From positions 68,171,758 through 68,235,757 of the forward strand of contig CM056383.1 in NCBI GenBank assembly GCA_029718625.1: a stretch of 64,000 nt of DNA. The letters are read 5' to 3'. The position numbers and the translations under genes were made by a program. This document shows, in pieces, positions 1 through 10,143 of the stretch. The notes beneath the pieces were generated by a model that was not told the DNA's origin, ran no database searches, and was given only the letters and a program-made list of their open reading frames with translations. The DNA is from Synaphobranchus kaupii (lineage: Eukaryota; Chordata; Actinopteri; Anguilliformes; Synaphobranchidae). Each line of letters begins with the position of its first letter. Position 1 is the stretch's first letter.

Positions 1-2007
1 CTGATGTGATGACATTCACTGTCCTGTTATGAAGAACCAGCTACATGCAGCTTGGATTGGCGCTATGCAAGGCGACCTGGCACTGCATATGCGATCCCTG
101 CAGCTGTGATATTCTCCACACAATTCACTCGTATTCCTCTACCCATGTGAAGCGCTGTGATTATGTTGCATTTCTGAGTTCCTTTTGTGCCTTAACAAAA
201 TGTAATTAATTCTTGATTGCGGAGATTATATCCAACTTCCTAACCCCCCCCCACCCACCCCCATCCCCCCATCAAATACAACACCCCCCCCCATCCAGCC
301 TCCTACCCAATCTCCGAATGCACCAGGAGACTCAAAAAGCCATTGCAACTCAATTACTCTTTGCTTGTAATTTATAGTGATTGGAAGTAGCATTCACACG
401 TGTGATCCACAGGTTGACCTGATCTCGTGTTCAATAGGTTCTTCTAGCTTCCTGAAATCATTGATAAGGCAGTCATATTAGGTTACTAATTGTACTCTGT
501 CTTCCATCAGTGCTCTTCAACGTAACCTTCCTCTTATCTTAGGGTCTACTGTATATGACCCAAAATTACTTTTTTTGTTTTGTATAACTTCAAATTGGTG
601 ATTTTCTTAAGCAAACACCTTTTAAGACATTCTAGGACCTTTTATTATTATTTAGTTTTTTTCTATATTGACCCGTAACAATGCCTTCACACACAACTGC
701 CAGTGAAAAGCTAACATAATAGGACTGTCAAATATTGCAGCAGAGAAGTTCTGCAGTCTAGATTTCTTAATGTATTTGGGAAACTTGCCCATGGCTGGCC
801 CTCCATAGTTATCCCAGCCAACTTGCGATAGCACTGCAACGTCTTTATTCTCCCTGGGGGCGGTTTGACCGCGATGGTTCTTCCTGCAACCAATCGGGTG
901 GAGTAGGAGGTCCACATCAAACGGGCTGGTTGCAAAGAGCATTGCACGGTCAATGTCAAACAACACAGACAAAACCAGCAGATGTCACGGGAGGAGTTGG
1001 GTGGGTAAGGGTTAGGGGTAAATGGATTGTTAACCTGCCTATCCTAAGACAGCCTAACATAAAGCAATATTTCAGCAGGTGCAAAGAATGATGGGTGATG
1101 ATGTTGTGTCTTGAAAAGCCAGTGAATCAATGCAAATCTTATACCACTCGCAATTCCCACAGTCCTCAACCCAGATTTAAAAGCCCATTTCCCTTTGAGA
1201 AATAATGGAAATTAGTTGGTGTGCAGGAGCCAATACATATTTAAAGGGATCTAAGATTGCTCAAATAGAAAATAAGAACCACAAAAAGCGCACTTTGATG
1301 AATATTTATAAACGAGTCGTGTAAGTGCCATTTTGCCTGTCTGTTGTATATCCCTGGATAAATCTTTTAAATATGTCAACAGTTTCCAGATACCTTTCTT
1401 TAAAAATTAATTTCCCATGGATTGCATTGTATTTATGTTTGCTTATCTGTTTTTCAAGAGGCTTCTCCTGCTGCCCAGCGTAGCCGCATATTCAATTTGA
1501 ATTACACGGCGTCGAGAGCTACCCCGATCATTCTGCCATGAAAGCTTGAAGATTTCGGTGGGTATTAAAACCTGTCATTCATGCAAGCCTAGGCCGGGCT
1601 ACCTCCCTAATTATTAGGGAGTAGGGACATGGCAGTGTTCTTCAAATCACAATCACAACAAGCTAGAAAGGCAACAGTTATTTAACGGGGCCTGTCAATT
1701 CAGACGGTGAGCAATAAAGTACTCCTCATTTGCTTTGCAATGTGTAAGTTATCACAGCAATGCACTGCATAATGAAATGCAGCGTAGACAAGCAAAACAA
1801 TAGTGATAACTCTACATTGCTTTCCACATAATTACACCAATGGCTTTGCTGATCTCCTCGCTTCAGCATGGATTACCGTCAATTATTTTGCAATTCTGAT
1901 ATTTTAATTGAAGCAACACCCAGGGATTTGATATTCATTTCAATTTGTGCAAAGACTAAAATGTGTTTTGTGAGACTGGCAGGATGTCTATAGAGGCATT
2001 TCAGAAA
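1..2007. other. single-copy AT-rich intergenic stretch
   Basis: No gene or mobile element is recognised here. A C-rich low-complexity patch lies near 245-290. A 106-codon minus-strand open frame (652-972) has no recognisable domain and no splice context, so I do not call it a gene. From about 1200 to 1960 the sequence is complex, non-repetitive and rich in TAAT and AATTA motifs. That is the texture of conserved non-coding enhancers in vertebrates, but conservation cannot be judged from one genome. Confidence 0.5.
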
Positions 2008-2666
2008 TTACTTTTTGAAATTATCCTTCTTCTTGCAGTGAATACGCCAAGCACAGTGAGAAACTGAACATCGATGCCATTTCTCACGAGGCAAAGTCTT
2101 CTCTTCCTTAAAACGTCCACAATAAACATGACGTCCACCTAATGCAACTCTCCGAGTCCCATTTTGAAGGGAAATGTCCAAATCACTTTGGTTAATTAAC
2201 ACCACAAAGCACCATGGGCATATGGACACAGGTTTAGCTTTGTCATGAGTTGAAGGTGTGCCTGTCCACTGGCCAATTGGACGTCTTCCAAATTCCTTTT
2301 GGAGAAGCATTTGGACAAGCATATTGGTGCCCGTGTTTTTTAAATTGCATAGAGGGCAATAACTTCCATTTTGGAATAGCTTCATACAGGAGGGTGTTGA
2401 GAAAAACACACACAACGCTACAAGATATGCACTGTCCCCTGAGGGCTCTACTGTACTGTAATCCAACATCATCCCAACATCTGAAAGACATTTTTAGAAA
2501 TTTGCTGAAAGTTTTTGCTGAATTGCACAACATGCCTCTGATGGGTGATGACCGAAAGCTTGCTGGTAAAGGAGATGCGTGTACAGTGTATGGGGCACCT
2601 GCCTTGCCTGCTTCTATCCCTGTAAATGACATGGAGAGGTTAGTGTTGGTCAACATGAAGGACTAA
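2008..2666. other. overlapping open frames of unknown nature, possible broken retrogene or transposase relic
   Basis: Three long open frames overlap on opposite strands in non-repetitive sequence: a 154-codon minus frame (2008-2472), a 137-codon minus frame (2243-2656) and a 138-codon plus frame (2250-2666). The 154-codon minus frame is rich in Cys and His, with CPLC, CPWC and a C-x4-C-x4-C cluster near its C-terminus. That is vaguely like the zinc-binding tail of piggyBac-type transposases, but the similarity is too weak to assign. If the minus strand was coding, one frameshift would join its two frames. The plus frame shows no motif I know. No poly(A) tail, terminal repeat or clear splice site settles it. 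I cannot name a function, and chance open frames remain possible. Confidence 0.2.
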
Positions 2667-2715
2667 GAGGATATTACCCACGGTAATTCACCATGAACAT
2701 GTATCGTGTAGTATT

Positions 2716-2868
2716 CCATCCATCCATCCATTATCTAACCTGCCTATTCCTGGTCAGAGTTACGGGGGGGGGGGGGGGCTGGAGCCTATCCCAGCATGCA
2801 TTGGGACAGGTCGCCAATCCATCACAGGGCTCACACAGCACTAACCACTGCTCCACCGTGCAGTGCTC
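2716..2868 (-). mobile_element. V-SINE family copy, internally deleted
   Basis: Read on the minus strand, the head resembles a tRNA-derived SINE (GGTGGAGCAGTGGTTAG). It passes directly into the SINE tail (TGATGGATTGG, then GCATGCTGGGATAGG), and the element ends in TTAGATAATGG plus a GGAT-type simple tail. The B-box part and the V-type central domain seen in the copy at 48349 are missing. A G run of about 15 bases (2764-2778) has grown inside the tail. Confidence 0.75.
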
Positions 2869-4220
2869 CTTGTAGTATTTTTCATTACAAACCACCTTGA
2901 TATTTACTGAATGAACTCCGCTCTGGTTTACGTGAGTGGAACTATTGATGGATAGTGTAGGCTACTCACCCATGAAAGAGAACAGTCCATACCTCAGGCT
3001 GACATCACAAGGGGCAAAGCAGAATTGACGTGCCAGTCAGTGATCTGATGGAGTGCTGAATTCAGCCCGGGGCCAATGGCACAGGGATGTGAGTATGGCC
3101 CCTCAGAAACCGTTATCGAAAGAGTAAAAGGCTAGTGGCTTTCAAGATCTCGTGCAAGCATGTGATTGACTTCAAGCAACTTGTCACCAAGATGCACCCT
3201 AGGTCTGCGTTTTGTCTACGTCTGATTTTGGTCCTCAAAAACAAATAGGATTATGTGTTTTTACATCATCTTGGGACAGTATTGACCATCGTGTAGCATA
3301 TATTTTTTACCTGAATATATAAGGCATAACTGAACCCATAGCTGTTAGCCTAGTACTCCGTGGCTAGCTAGTATGCTACCAGGCTAATCTTTCTGCCCTT
3401 CCATCTTGTCGACAAACTACATTTACTGAGTTGAACCACCTTTCCATACTAGCTGTGTGTATTGTCTGCTGCCTGATACAAGCTCAACTTGTTTGCTAGC
3501 TTGTGCACTCCTAACTACAGCTAAAATAGATGGCTCACTAGCTAGTAGCAGTCTTCTAACGTTTGCAAAACAAATTAAATTTGAATAGCTGTGTAGACAA
3601 CTGTTAGCCAGCACAAGCTAACAACCTCGCTAGATGGCAAACGGACTCATTCCCTTACATGATCCAAACCGGTTACATGCAGTCTTTCTGTTCACTTTCA
3701 AATCTCGATCATCACACTTATAATGAGTAGGAGTCAGTCGAGTTTGTAGTGATCTAAAATCTGTCCTGGCAAATATGTCGTCAATCCATTATAAGTTGCC
3801 TGTTTAGTAAAAAATATAATGTTTTAACTATTAATGCATGGTTGTTTTTTGCTAAATAATATCCAGGGCATTGCAGACATACACAGGGATAAGTTTTTTC
3901 CACAAATTCCTATCTGTTGAGTGCTGTTCTGAAATCAGCAGAGTAGTGTGATTGTGATAGAGATAAACCTCAGGGTAATTCCCCTCCTTCACAAACCACA
4001 TCTCTGTGGCTGGGTGTTGCTTTACCTGTGTCTGTCTACTTGCCCTCCACATCCTTTCCCATGCCGCTCACGTTTCCTGGCATGTTCCTAGCCTTTGTGC
4101 AGTACAAACATTGCGTTTCATCAATTTAAACATAATGTATAATGGTCTGTAGAAAACCAGGCTAAGGGGTCAAACTAATTTTGTTCCGACGGGGTTGTTT
4201 ACCCAGGCTACAAACAGGGA
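2869..4220. other. single-copy intergenic stretch
   Basis: No gene, element or notable repeat is recognised. The short frames here (for example 3423-3614 and 3852-4052, minus) show no domain. Confidence 0.4.
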
Positions 4221-4323
4221 GGGGGTGTGTGTGTTGTACGCGGTGTGCGTGTGTGTGTATGTGTGTGTGTGGGGGGGGGGGGGGGGGGGGGGGGGGGGTG
4301 GGGGGGAGAGAGAGAGAGAGAGA
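4221..4323. repeat. compound microsatellite (GT)n-(G)n-(GA)n
   Basis: A GT-rich tract runs into about 28 consecutive G residues (4271-4298), then a broken G tract, then (GA)n to 4322. Open frames over it on both strands are artefacts of the simple repeat. Confidence 0.95.
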
Positions 4324-4635
4324 ATGTATTAACAGTAGTAAGCCTTCTGGCTGCATCACTAATTTAAGTATTTCACTCACAGAACAGTTGCAATTCTTTC
4401 ACACCGGGCAAAACGACTTGATTCCAAGGCAGTAATTCATAAATGTTGTATGTTTAATAATTTGCATGCACTGGCTGTACAGAAGAAAAAAGCCTTTTAC
4501 CCTGGTGCTTTGCCAGGGTCATCCTGCCAGGAATCATAAGTGAAATGAAACCGATTCCCTCTGAAGACAGCAGTGAGGCTGATTGCAAGGAGACGACAGG
4601 ATAAAAAAGAGCCTGATGTATAGAAATATAAATAT

Positions 4636-4665
<30 letters not shown>
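4636..4665. repeat. poly-G tract of 30
   Basis: Uninterrupted G30. It pairs in principle with the C tract about 150 bp downstream and could form a quadruplex. Homopolymer length is often unreliable in assemblies. Confidence 0.95.
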
Positions 4666-4666
<1 letters not shown>

Positions 4667-4811
4667 CAGAGCCGTCAGAGTCAGAGCCCCCCAAGTCCCC
4701 CCACTCATCTGGGTGGAAACCTGTGGGCCCCCGCCTCTCCACTGCAGCGAGTCTTGTCCCGGAAACTTCCGGAAATGCTGGGTTTTTTCCAGTAAATTCT
4801 GCCTTAAACGC

Positions 4812-4812
<1 letters not shown>

Positions 4813-4844
<32 letters not shown>

Positions 4845-4854
4845 CCCCCCCCCC
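4813..4854. repeat. poly-C tract of about 42
   Basis: Forty-two bases of C broken by a single G. The glycine- and proline-rich frames predicted across 4454-4968 come from this tract and the G30 tract, and are not genes. Confidence 0.95.
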
Positions 4855-5431
4855 GAATTTGTGCGACTTGAATTCTTTCCACTGCGTGGAGGAAAGCTGG
4901 GAAAAGCTTCCCGTGGAGGCAATTCCATAGAAATCAGCAGCGTTTTTCTTCAAACGCGTCAGGCGTAAGCGCTCTCTCTTCGTTGCCGTAGTGATTAAAC
5001 TTGCGATGGCGTATTTTCAAGTGCAGAGTGCGCCAATTAAAAGTGCCAACTACCCTCTGTGAGAGTGATAAACTGGGCATTATCGCCTTTTAAATCAGGA
5101 CTTAGATAAATGACCTTCATATCAAATTAAAGGGGGGTTTAGTGTATGTTTATTAACCTTAAAAATACATGAGCGTATGATGGGAGGCAGAAAGAGTGTG
5201 GTTATGGCCCTCATTCGGTCATATCCTTCTGCAATGAATCCCTCCCTTTTCTGTGATCCGTCACAGCTGTATATTCATTGCAGGTGTAAAGACTAAATAG
5301 TGAGAAAATACGGCAATATTTGTGTGACTTAGTGGGTTACTCAAGCCCTTGAATACTGGCACTGCACAAACATTTGAGTATCTTTTTTTTCAAATATCTT
5401 GTGCTGCCTGGGATATTTGATGACACTTAAT
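4855..5431. other. single-copy intergenic stretch
   Basis: No gene or repeat recognised. Confidence 0.4.
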
Positions 5432-5514
5432 TGAATGGTATGCCTTTATGAATGTTAGTGTAATGCATATGTAGGCATAAGCACTAATAAGCATTCATAA
5501 AGGCATACCATTCA
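5432..5514. repeat. short foldback (inverted repeat) element
   Basis: A 23-bp perfect inverted repeat (5432-5454 against 5492-5514, beginning TGAATGGTATGCC) flanks a loop. A second inner stem, TTAGTG with CACTAA, lies inside. The whole 83-bp unit folds on itself and lies 10 bp from the SINE at 5524. It is most likely a small MITE or MITE remnant. A microRNA-like hairpin is formally possible but there is no evidence for expression. Confidence 0.7.
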
Positions 5515-5523
5515 TGCTCTGCA

Positions 5524-5759
5524 ATTACATTACATTACATTATAGGCATTTAGCAGACGCTCTTATCCAGAGCGACTTACACAACTTTTGCATTTTTTAT
5601 TTTGACATATTATCCATTTATACAGCTGGATATATACTGAAGCGATTCAGGTTAAGTACCTTGCTCAAGGGTACAACGGCAGTGTCCTTATATGGGAATC
5701 GAACCTGCAACCTTTCGGTTACAAGGCCAGTTCCTTAACCATTATACTACACTGCCGCC
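5524..5759 (-). mobile_element. tRNA-derived SINE with UnaL2-type 3' tail (copy 1)
   Basis: On the minus strand the head GGCGGCAGTGTAGTATAATGG and the B box GGTTCGATTCCC (5694-5705) give an internal RNA polymerase III promoter of tRNA origin. The 3' end carries GGATAAGAGCGTCTGCTAAATGCC followed by TGTAA-type repeats. This is the stem-loop and tail known from the eel LINE UnaL2 and its partner SINEs, so it would be mobilised in trans by an L2-clade reverse transcriptase. Related copies lie at 12487, 16940 and 44869. Confidence 0.88.
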
Positions 5760-5822
5760 TCGCAATGTCAAAATGACCATGGTTCTGGCTCCATCTTGCC
5801 TCGTGTTTCTGATTTCTGTAAA

Positions 5823-5934
5823 GTGTCTTTGTGACAGTGTCTTTGTGACAGTGACTTTGTGACAGTGACTTTGTGACAGTGACTTTGTGACAGTGTCTTT
5901 GTGACAGTGTCTTTGTGACAGTGTCTTTGTAAAA
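5823..5934. repeat. 14-bp minisatellite, 8 copies
   Basis: The unit is GTGTCTTTGTGACA, with a T/A variant at the fourth base in three central copies. It starts 64 bp from the head of the SINE at 5524. Two minus-strand frames over it are repeat artefacts. Confidence 0.95.
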
Positions 5935-6520
5935 AGCACCATACAAATGAAACTGAAAATTTACCAAGGAGTTATATACCTCTTATGAAGTACCAGTCAG
6001 ATCAAGTGTTACCCGGGCATTCACTTAAGTTACAAAAAAACATGCGCGCATTATACGCGATTCTGATATTAAGTCTGCAAAATGAAATTGCACACAGCCC
6101 GCCTCCCTGTCCTCCGCACACCCGCGGGAGACTGTCGGGTAATTTATCTTCTTTCCACTCAGACAGACGCGCGCAACATATTAAGTGCGCCGTGAATTGC
6201 CAGCAGTGACATTTTGTCAAACCAATAACAAAACAAAAACGTGGTGGGAGGGAGCGTGGGACGAAACAACTGAGAGAACGGGGGTGGGGGGGGTTTGGGG
6301 GGGTCGGGTGACGGTGGGGTGTGGGGGTTCACGTTGGGGCGGGATCAGGACTTTTCAGATGTAATCTGTGTTTCTGAACTGCTGTGCCATTTAAAGCCTT
6401 TTCGTTCCAGGAGCTCGCCTGTACACCAGGTTGAAAGATTAATTATCTCCACATCTTCCAAGGTATAGATACCCTGGTCTTCAGTGAAACAGCCTCGGTT
6501 AATACTGGAGATAACCGCCT
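5935..6520. other. single-copy stretch with a G-rich patch
   Basis: No gene recognised. At about 6275-6345 the plus strand has several runs of three to eight G residues, so a G-quadruplex is possible. Confidence 0.5.
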
Positions 6521-6792
6521 TGCAGTCATTCTCGCTCTCTCTCGCTCGCTCTGTCTCTCTCACTCTCTCTCTCTCGCTCTCTCTCGCTCTCTCACCCTCT
6601 CTCTCTCGCTCTCTCTCGCTCTCTCACCCTCTCTCTCTCGCTCTCTCTCTCTCTCTCACTCTCTCTCTCTCACTCTCTCGCTCTCTCTCGCCCTCTCGCC
6701 CTCTCGCCCTCTCACCCTCTCACCCTCTCACACTCTCTCTCTATCTCTCGCTCTCTTTCGCCCTCTCACCCTCTCTCTCTCGCTCTCTCACC

Positions 6793-6823
<31 letters not shown>

Positions 6824-6861
6824 TTCGCTCTCTCGCCCTCTCACCCCTCTCTCTCTCGCTC
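6521..6861. repeat. CT-rich microsatellite block with CTCG and CACC interruptions
   Basis: About 340 bp of polypyrimidine with mixed CTCTCG, CTCACC and CTCT units. The Leu/Ser-rich frame on the plus strand and the Arg/Glu-rich frame on the minus strand are its translations. Confidence 0.95.
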
Positions 6862-8195
6862 TGAAAGCAGCAGCTGGCAATACGCCAGCAATTAAGACAT
6901 AGTCTTTGACAGCAGGGAGCTTTGCACCACTGCACTGCCTCCCAGCTATTCATCTGACTGTTGAGTCCTGCAGGTAGTAGCACTGTGTCCCATCACGTCA
7001 AGACAGGCTGCCCTTTCAATGCCCCTTACATGTGATCATAATTTATTTAACAGGCATCCTTCTCCAAGACGGGTAAAATATAAAATTATATGGTCTCATA
7101 TAAACTCCCTAGGGTGTTAAATGTACACCAGCAGTGTTATATTTAAACTGGCAATTGTCCTGTGTATTATTATTATTATTAGGACTTTTTCAGGACTGAA
7201 GGCTTTAATTGTGTTTTATAACATAATAAGTATTGGATCATCTGATCATGTATAAAATATATTTATAAATATGTGAACATGCGGTGCATGTGCATATGGT
7301 GTATAGCTCCTGATGGTAGCCCCCTATGGAAAAAGAATATGCTGCAGTATGTTGTAAATATATCAAAATTATCTTCACAATATATTTTAAATATACGGCA
7401 GTATATTACATTTCCATAAGGGAATGCATTCTAAATTGTTTGTTTTATGTTTTATTAATGTACTGTTCTTCACATTATGTTGAGAACATTGCAAAGGGAA
7501 AATATACCAGCAAAGTTATCCTTCTAATATAGTGTTTTTCTATTAATTTAATAGGTTTTTAATGTTCGGTTGTGAACACGCTGTTCTGAGACGATGTCAT
7601 TTTGATAGTGGAAACACAATGACCTTAAAGCTCTCCCCAATGTCCGATTTGCCTCCAGCATCACCAGTGTCCTCTCCTGATTCACTGGAGTAGGCAGGAT
7701 TATCGTGGCCCTAGCATTAGCCATCGAGCCCCGCTTGTCAGAATCAGCAGGCCGCTTCATGTGCTAATGGAAAAGCCCAGCATGCTAAAGATGACAGGGG
7801 AGAAAACACATCTAAATCAAATTTGTAGGGTTTCAAGGGTGGCTGTGTCTTCCGCTGGGTCTCTCGAGAAAAGCTTCCAAGTTGGAAAAAACACATTTTT
7901 TCTCAAACCACCAAACTCTTGACATTTCTTGAAAGATGTTTTATATAAATATATAAATATATATCTAGTGGTGACTTGAGAGGTTTCATAATGATTCATA
8001 TCTTTGATCTTGTGGTGGATTGCAGGGCTTACTGTAACTGCTGTAGTGGTTGAGAGCTGACTCAACCGTTAGGCCTCTGATCTCTCCCAGGAGCATGTGG
8101 GCGCAGGTGATAGAGGAGTTTAGTCAGAGCAGGATCAACATGTGAGAAAAAGTGTGCAGACTTGATGAAGTAATAGTTTTCCTCTGAGGCAGCAT
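6862..8195. other. single-copy intergenic stretch
   Basis: AT-rich sequence with no recognised gene or element. Confidence 0.4.
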
Positions 8196-8196
8196 G

Positions 8197-8265
<69 letters not shown>

Positions 8266-8290
8266 GCACACACACACACTCACGCACACA

Positions 8291-8330
<40 letters not shown>
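8196..8330. repeat. (CA)n microsatellite with CTCACG interruptions
   Basis: About 130 bp of CA dinucleotide repeat broken by CTCACGCA-type variants between 8262 and 8292. Confidence 0.97.
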
Positions 8331-8587
8331 TAAAATGACACCAATGTTACCGTGCCATATGAATATTTTATCATTTTTCTCGAAGCATCTATATATACAG
8401 AAAGCACAACTTAAAGCTTGCCTTTTATTTGATCAAAACCTTTCACTTTATCCTAATCTCAATCTCCCCATTCAATCCCTCATAAAAAAAGTATAATTAA
8501 TAATTCAAGGGGAATTGTGGGATAATGTGGATAAGGTTTAGGGTTATCCATTCAGTTCTTGAGAACACAGTGAAACTGGAGAAACAT

Positions 8588-8825
8588 CTACCCATTATCT
8601 AACCAGCTTATTCCTGGCCAGGGTCACAGGGGACTGGAACCTATCCCAGCATGCATTGGGCAGATCGCTAATCCATCATAGGGCATACACACCATTCACT
8701 CACACACTCTTACCTACGGGCAGTTTAGAGTCTCCGATTACCCTAACCTGTGTGTCTTAGGCCGGGATTCAAAACCAAGTCCTTCTTGCTGTGAGGCAAC
8801 AGTGCTATCCACTGCACCACCCTGG
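8588..8825 (-). mobile_element. V-SINE family copy lacking the V domain
   Basis: The minus strand reads GGTGGTGCAGTGGATAGC, a B-box-like TTTTGAATCCCGG, then jumps to CAGGTTAGG and on to the tail TTAGATAATGG. The central V-type domain (CATGTTCTCC ... CCTCCCACAGTCC) present at 48430-48490 is absent, with clean flanking sequence on either side. Confidence 0.8.
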
Positions 8826-9091
8826 ACAAATATTTAACTTTTTGACATTTATACTATTGCTAATTGACGATGGCATATCACAGACATCCGTGCTGCATTC
8901 TTAGGCTCCACAAATGACACTAAATTAAATTGTAGGAAATTGTTTAATATAAACATGTTAGAGGCATTATAATTAATTGACCTCAGCCAGTGAGATCTTC
9001 AACCTACCGGCAGTCTAGTAATACACGACAATAAACAAGTTCTGGAGCTCGTATGTACACAGTAGCTAATTTGATGTTGACTGAACATAAG

Positions 9092-9591
9092 NNNNNNNNN
9101 NNNNNNNNNNNNNNNNNNNNNNNNNNNNNNNNNNNNNNNNNNNNNNNNNNNNNNNNNNNNNNNNNNNNNNNNNNNNNNNNNNNNNNNNNNNNNNNNNNNN
9201 NNNNNNNNNNNNNNNNNNNNNNNNNNNNNNNNNNNNNNNNNNNNNNNNNNNNNNNNNNNNNNNNNNNNNNNNNNNNNNNNNNNNNNNNNNNNNNNNNNNN
9301 NNNNNNNNNNNNNNNNNNNNNNNNNNNNNNNNNNNNNNNNNNNNNNNNNNNNNNNNNNNNNNNNNNNNNNNNNNNNNNNNNNNNNNNNNNNNNNNNNNNN
9401 NNNNNNNNNNNNNNNNNNNNNNNNNNNNNNNNNNNNNNNNNNNNNNNNNNNNNNNNNNNNNNNNNNNNNNNNNNNNNNNNNNNNNNNNNNNNNNNNNNNN
9501 NNNNNNNNNNNNNNNNNNNNNNNNNNNNNNNNNNNNNNNNNNNNNNNNNNNNNNNNNNNNNNNNNNNNNNNNNNNNNNNNNNNNNNNNNNN
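9092..9591. other. assembly gap of exactly 500 N
   Basis: Exactly 500 ambiguous bases, which looks like a placeholder rather than a measured length. Predicted frames crossing it have no meaning. Confidence 0.99.
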
Positions 9592-9924
9592 TAAGTGATC
9601 CATCCACATCTACTACCATATCTGCAACAGAGTGATGGTTTGGGGCTCGTTTGATAGCTCAGACCACTTGATAACTTACAGCCATTTAGCCAGCCATGTG
9701 TTCCATACTGTACCAGTGTAATTTGCAGCTGAATCTAGTCTCACCCCCCCAATTTCCATAGAGATCCATTCAAATGCAGAGAGGTTATAGTATCGCTTGT
9801 AACAGTACCTGAAAATAAGATATCGACAGTTTTTTGATGTTGATGGTCACAGACTTCAGGAAGTAACAGCATGTAAAGGATATGCGACCAAATATGAAAT
9901 ATGATACTTTAAAAATATGTTAAA
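9592..9924 (+). repeat. interspersed repeat, copy A (5' part lost in the gap)
   Basis: About 330 bp match 53863-54195 almost throughout: GTGATCCATC, GCAGAGTGATGG or CAACAGAGTGATGG, CATAGAGATCCATTC, GAGAGGTTATAG, AAAATAAGATATC. A 110-bp piece also occurs at 45405. No coding frame is visible. In the better copy the upstream part is a long hairpin. Confidence 0.8.
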
Positions 9925-10143
9925 GCAAAGGCTATGAATACTTATGTAAATGAGAAATTTTAGTTTTTTATTTTTAATAAATTTGCAAAAATCTCAAAAA
10001 AACTTTTTTCACATTGTCATTATGGGGTGTTGTGTGTAGAATTTTGAGGGGAAAAATTAATTTAATCAATTTTGGAATAAGGCTGTAACAGAACAAAATG
10101 TGGAAAAAGTGAAGCGCTGTGAATACTTTCCGGATGCACTGTA
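9925..10143 (+). mobile_element. Tc1-like transposon 3' end
   Basis: AATACTTATGTAAATG, then AATAAATTTGCAAAAATC, ACATTGTCATTATGGGG, GGAATAAGGCTGTAAC and the terminal CTTTCCGGATGCACTGTA are the 3' non-coding region and terminal inverted repeat of a common fish Tc1 family. The end abuts TA, the Tc1 target. No matching left end or transposase is present. Confidence 0.85.

Noticed and set aside
652..972. 106-codon minus frame starting MSVLFDIDRAM
   Set aside because: No recognised domain, no splice or promoter context, and an overlapping open frame in another register. Not strong enough to call.
4454..4968. Gly/Pro-rich frames on both strands
   Set aside because: They arise from G30 and C42 homopolymers.
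6484..6983. Leu/Ser-rich and Arg/Glu-rich frames
   Set aside because: They are translations of the CT microsatellite.
8062..8496. Val/Cys- and His/Thr-repeat frames
   Set aside because: They are translations of the CA/GT microsatellite. The same applies to frames at 19964, 27792, 28334, 31080 and 31917.
8999..9619. Open frames of about 180-206 codons across the gap
   Set aside because: They consist almost wholly of ambiguous bases and have no meaning.
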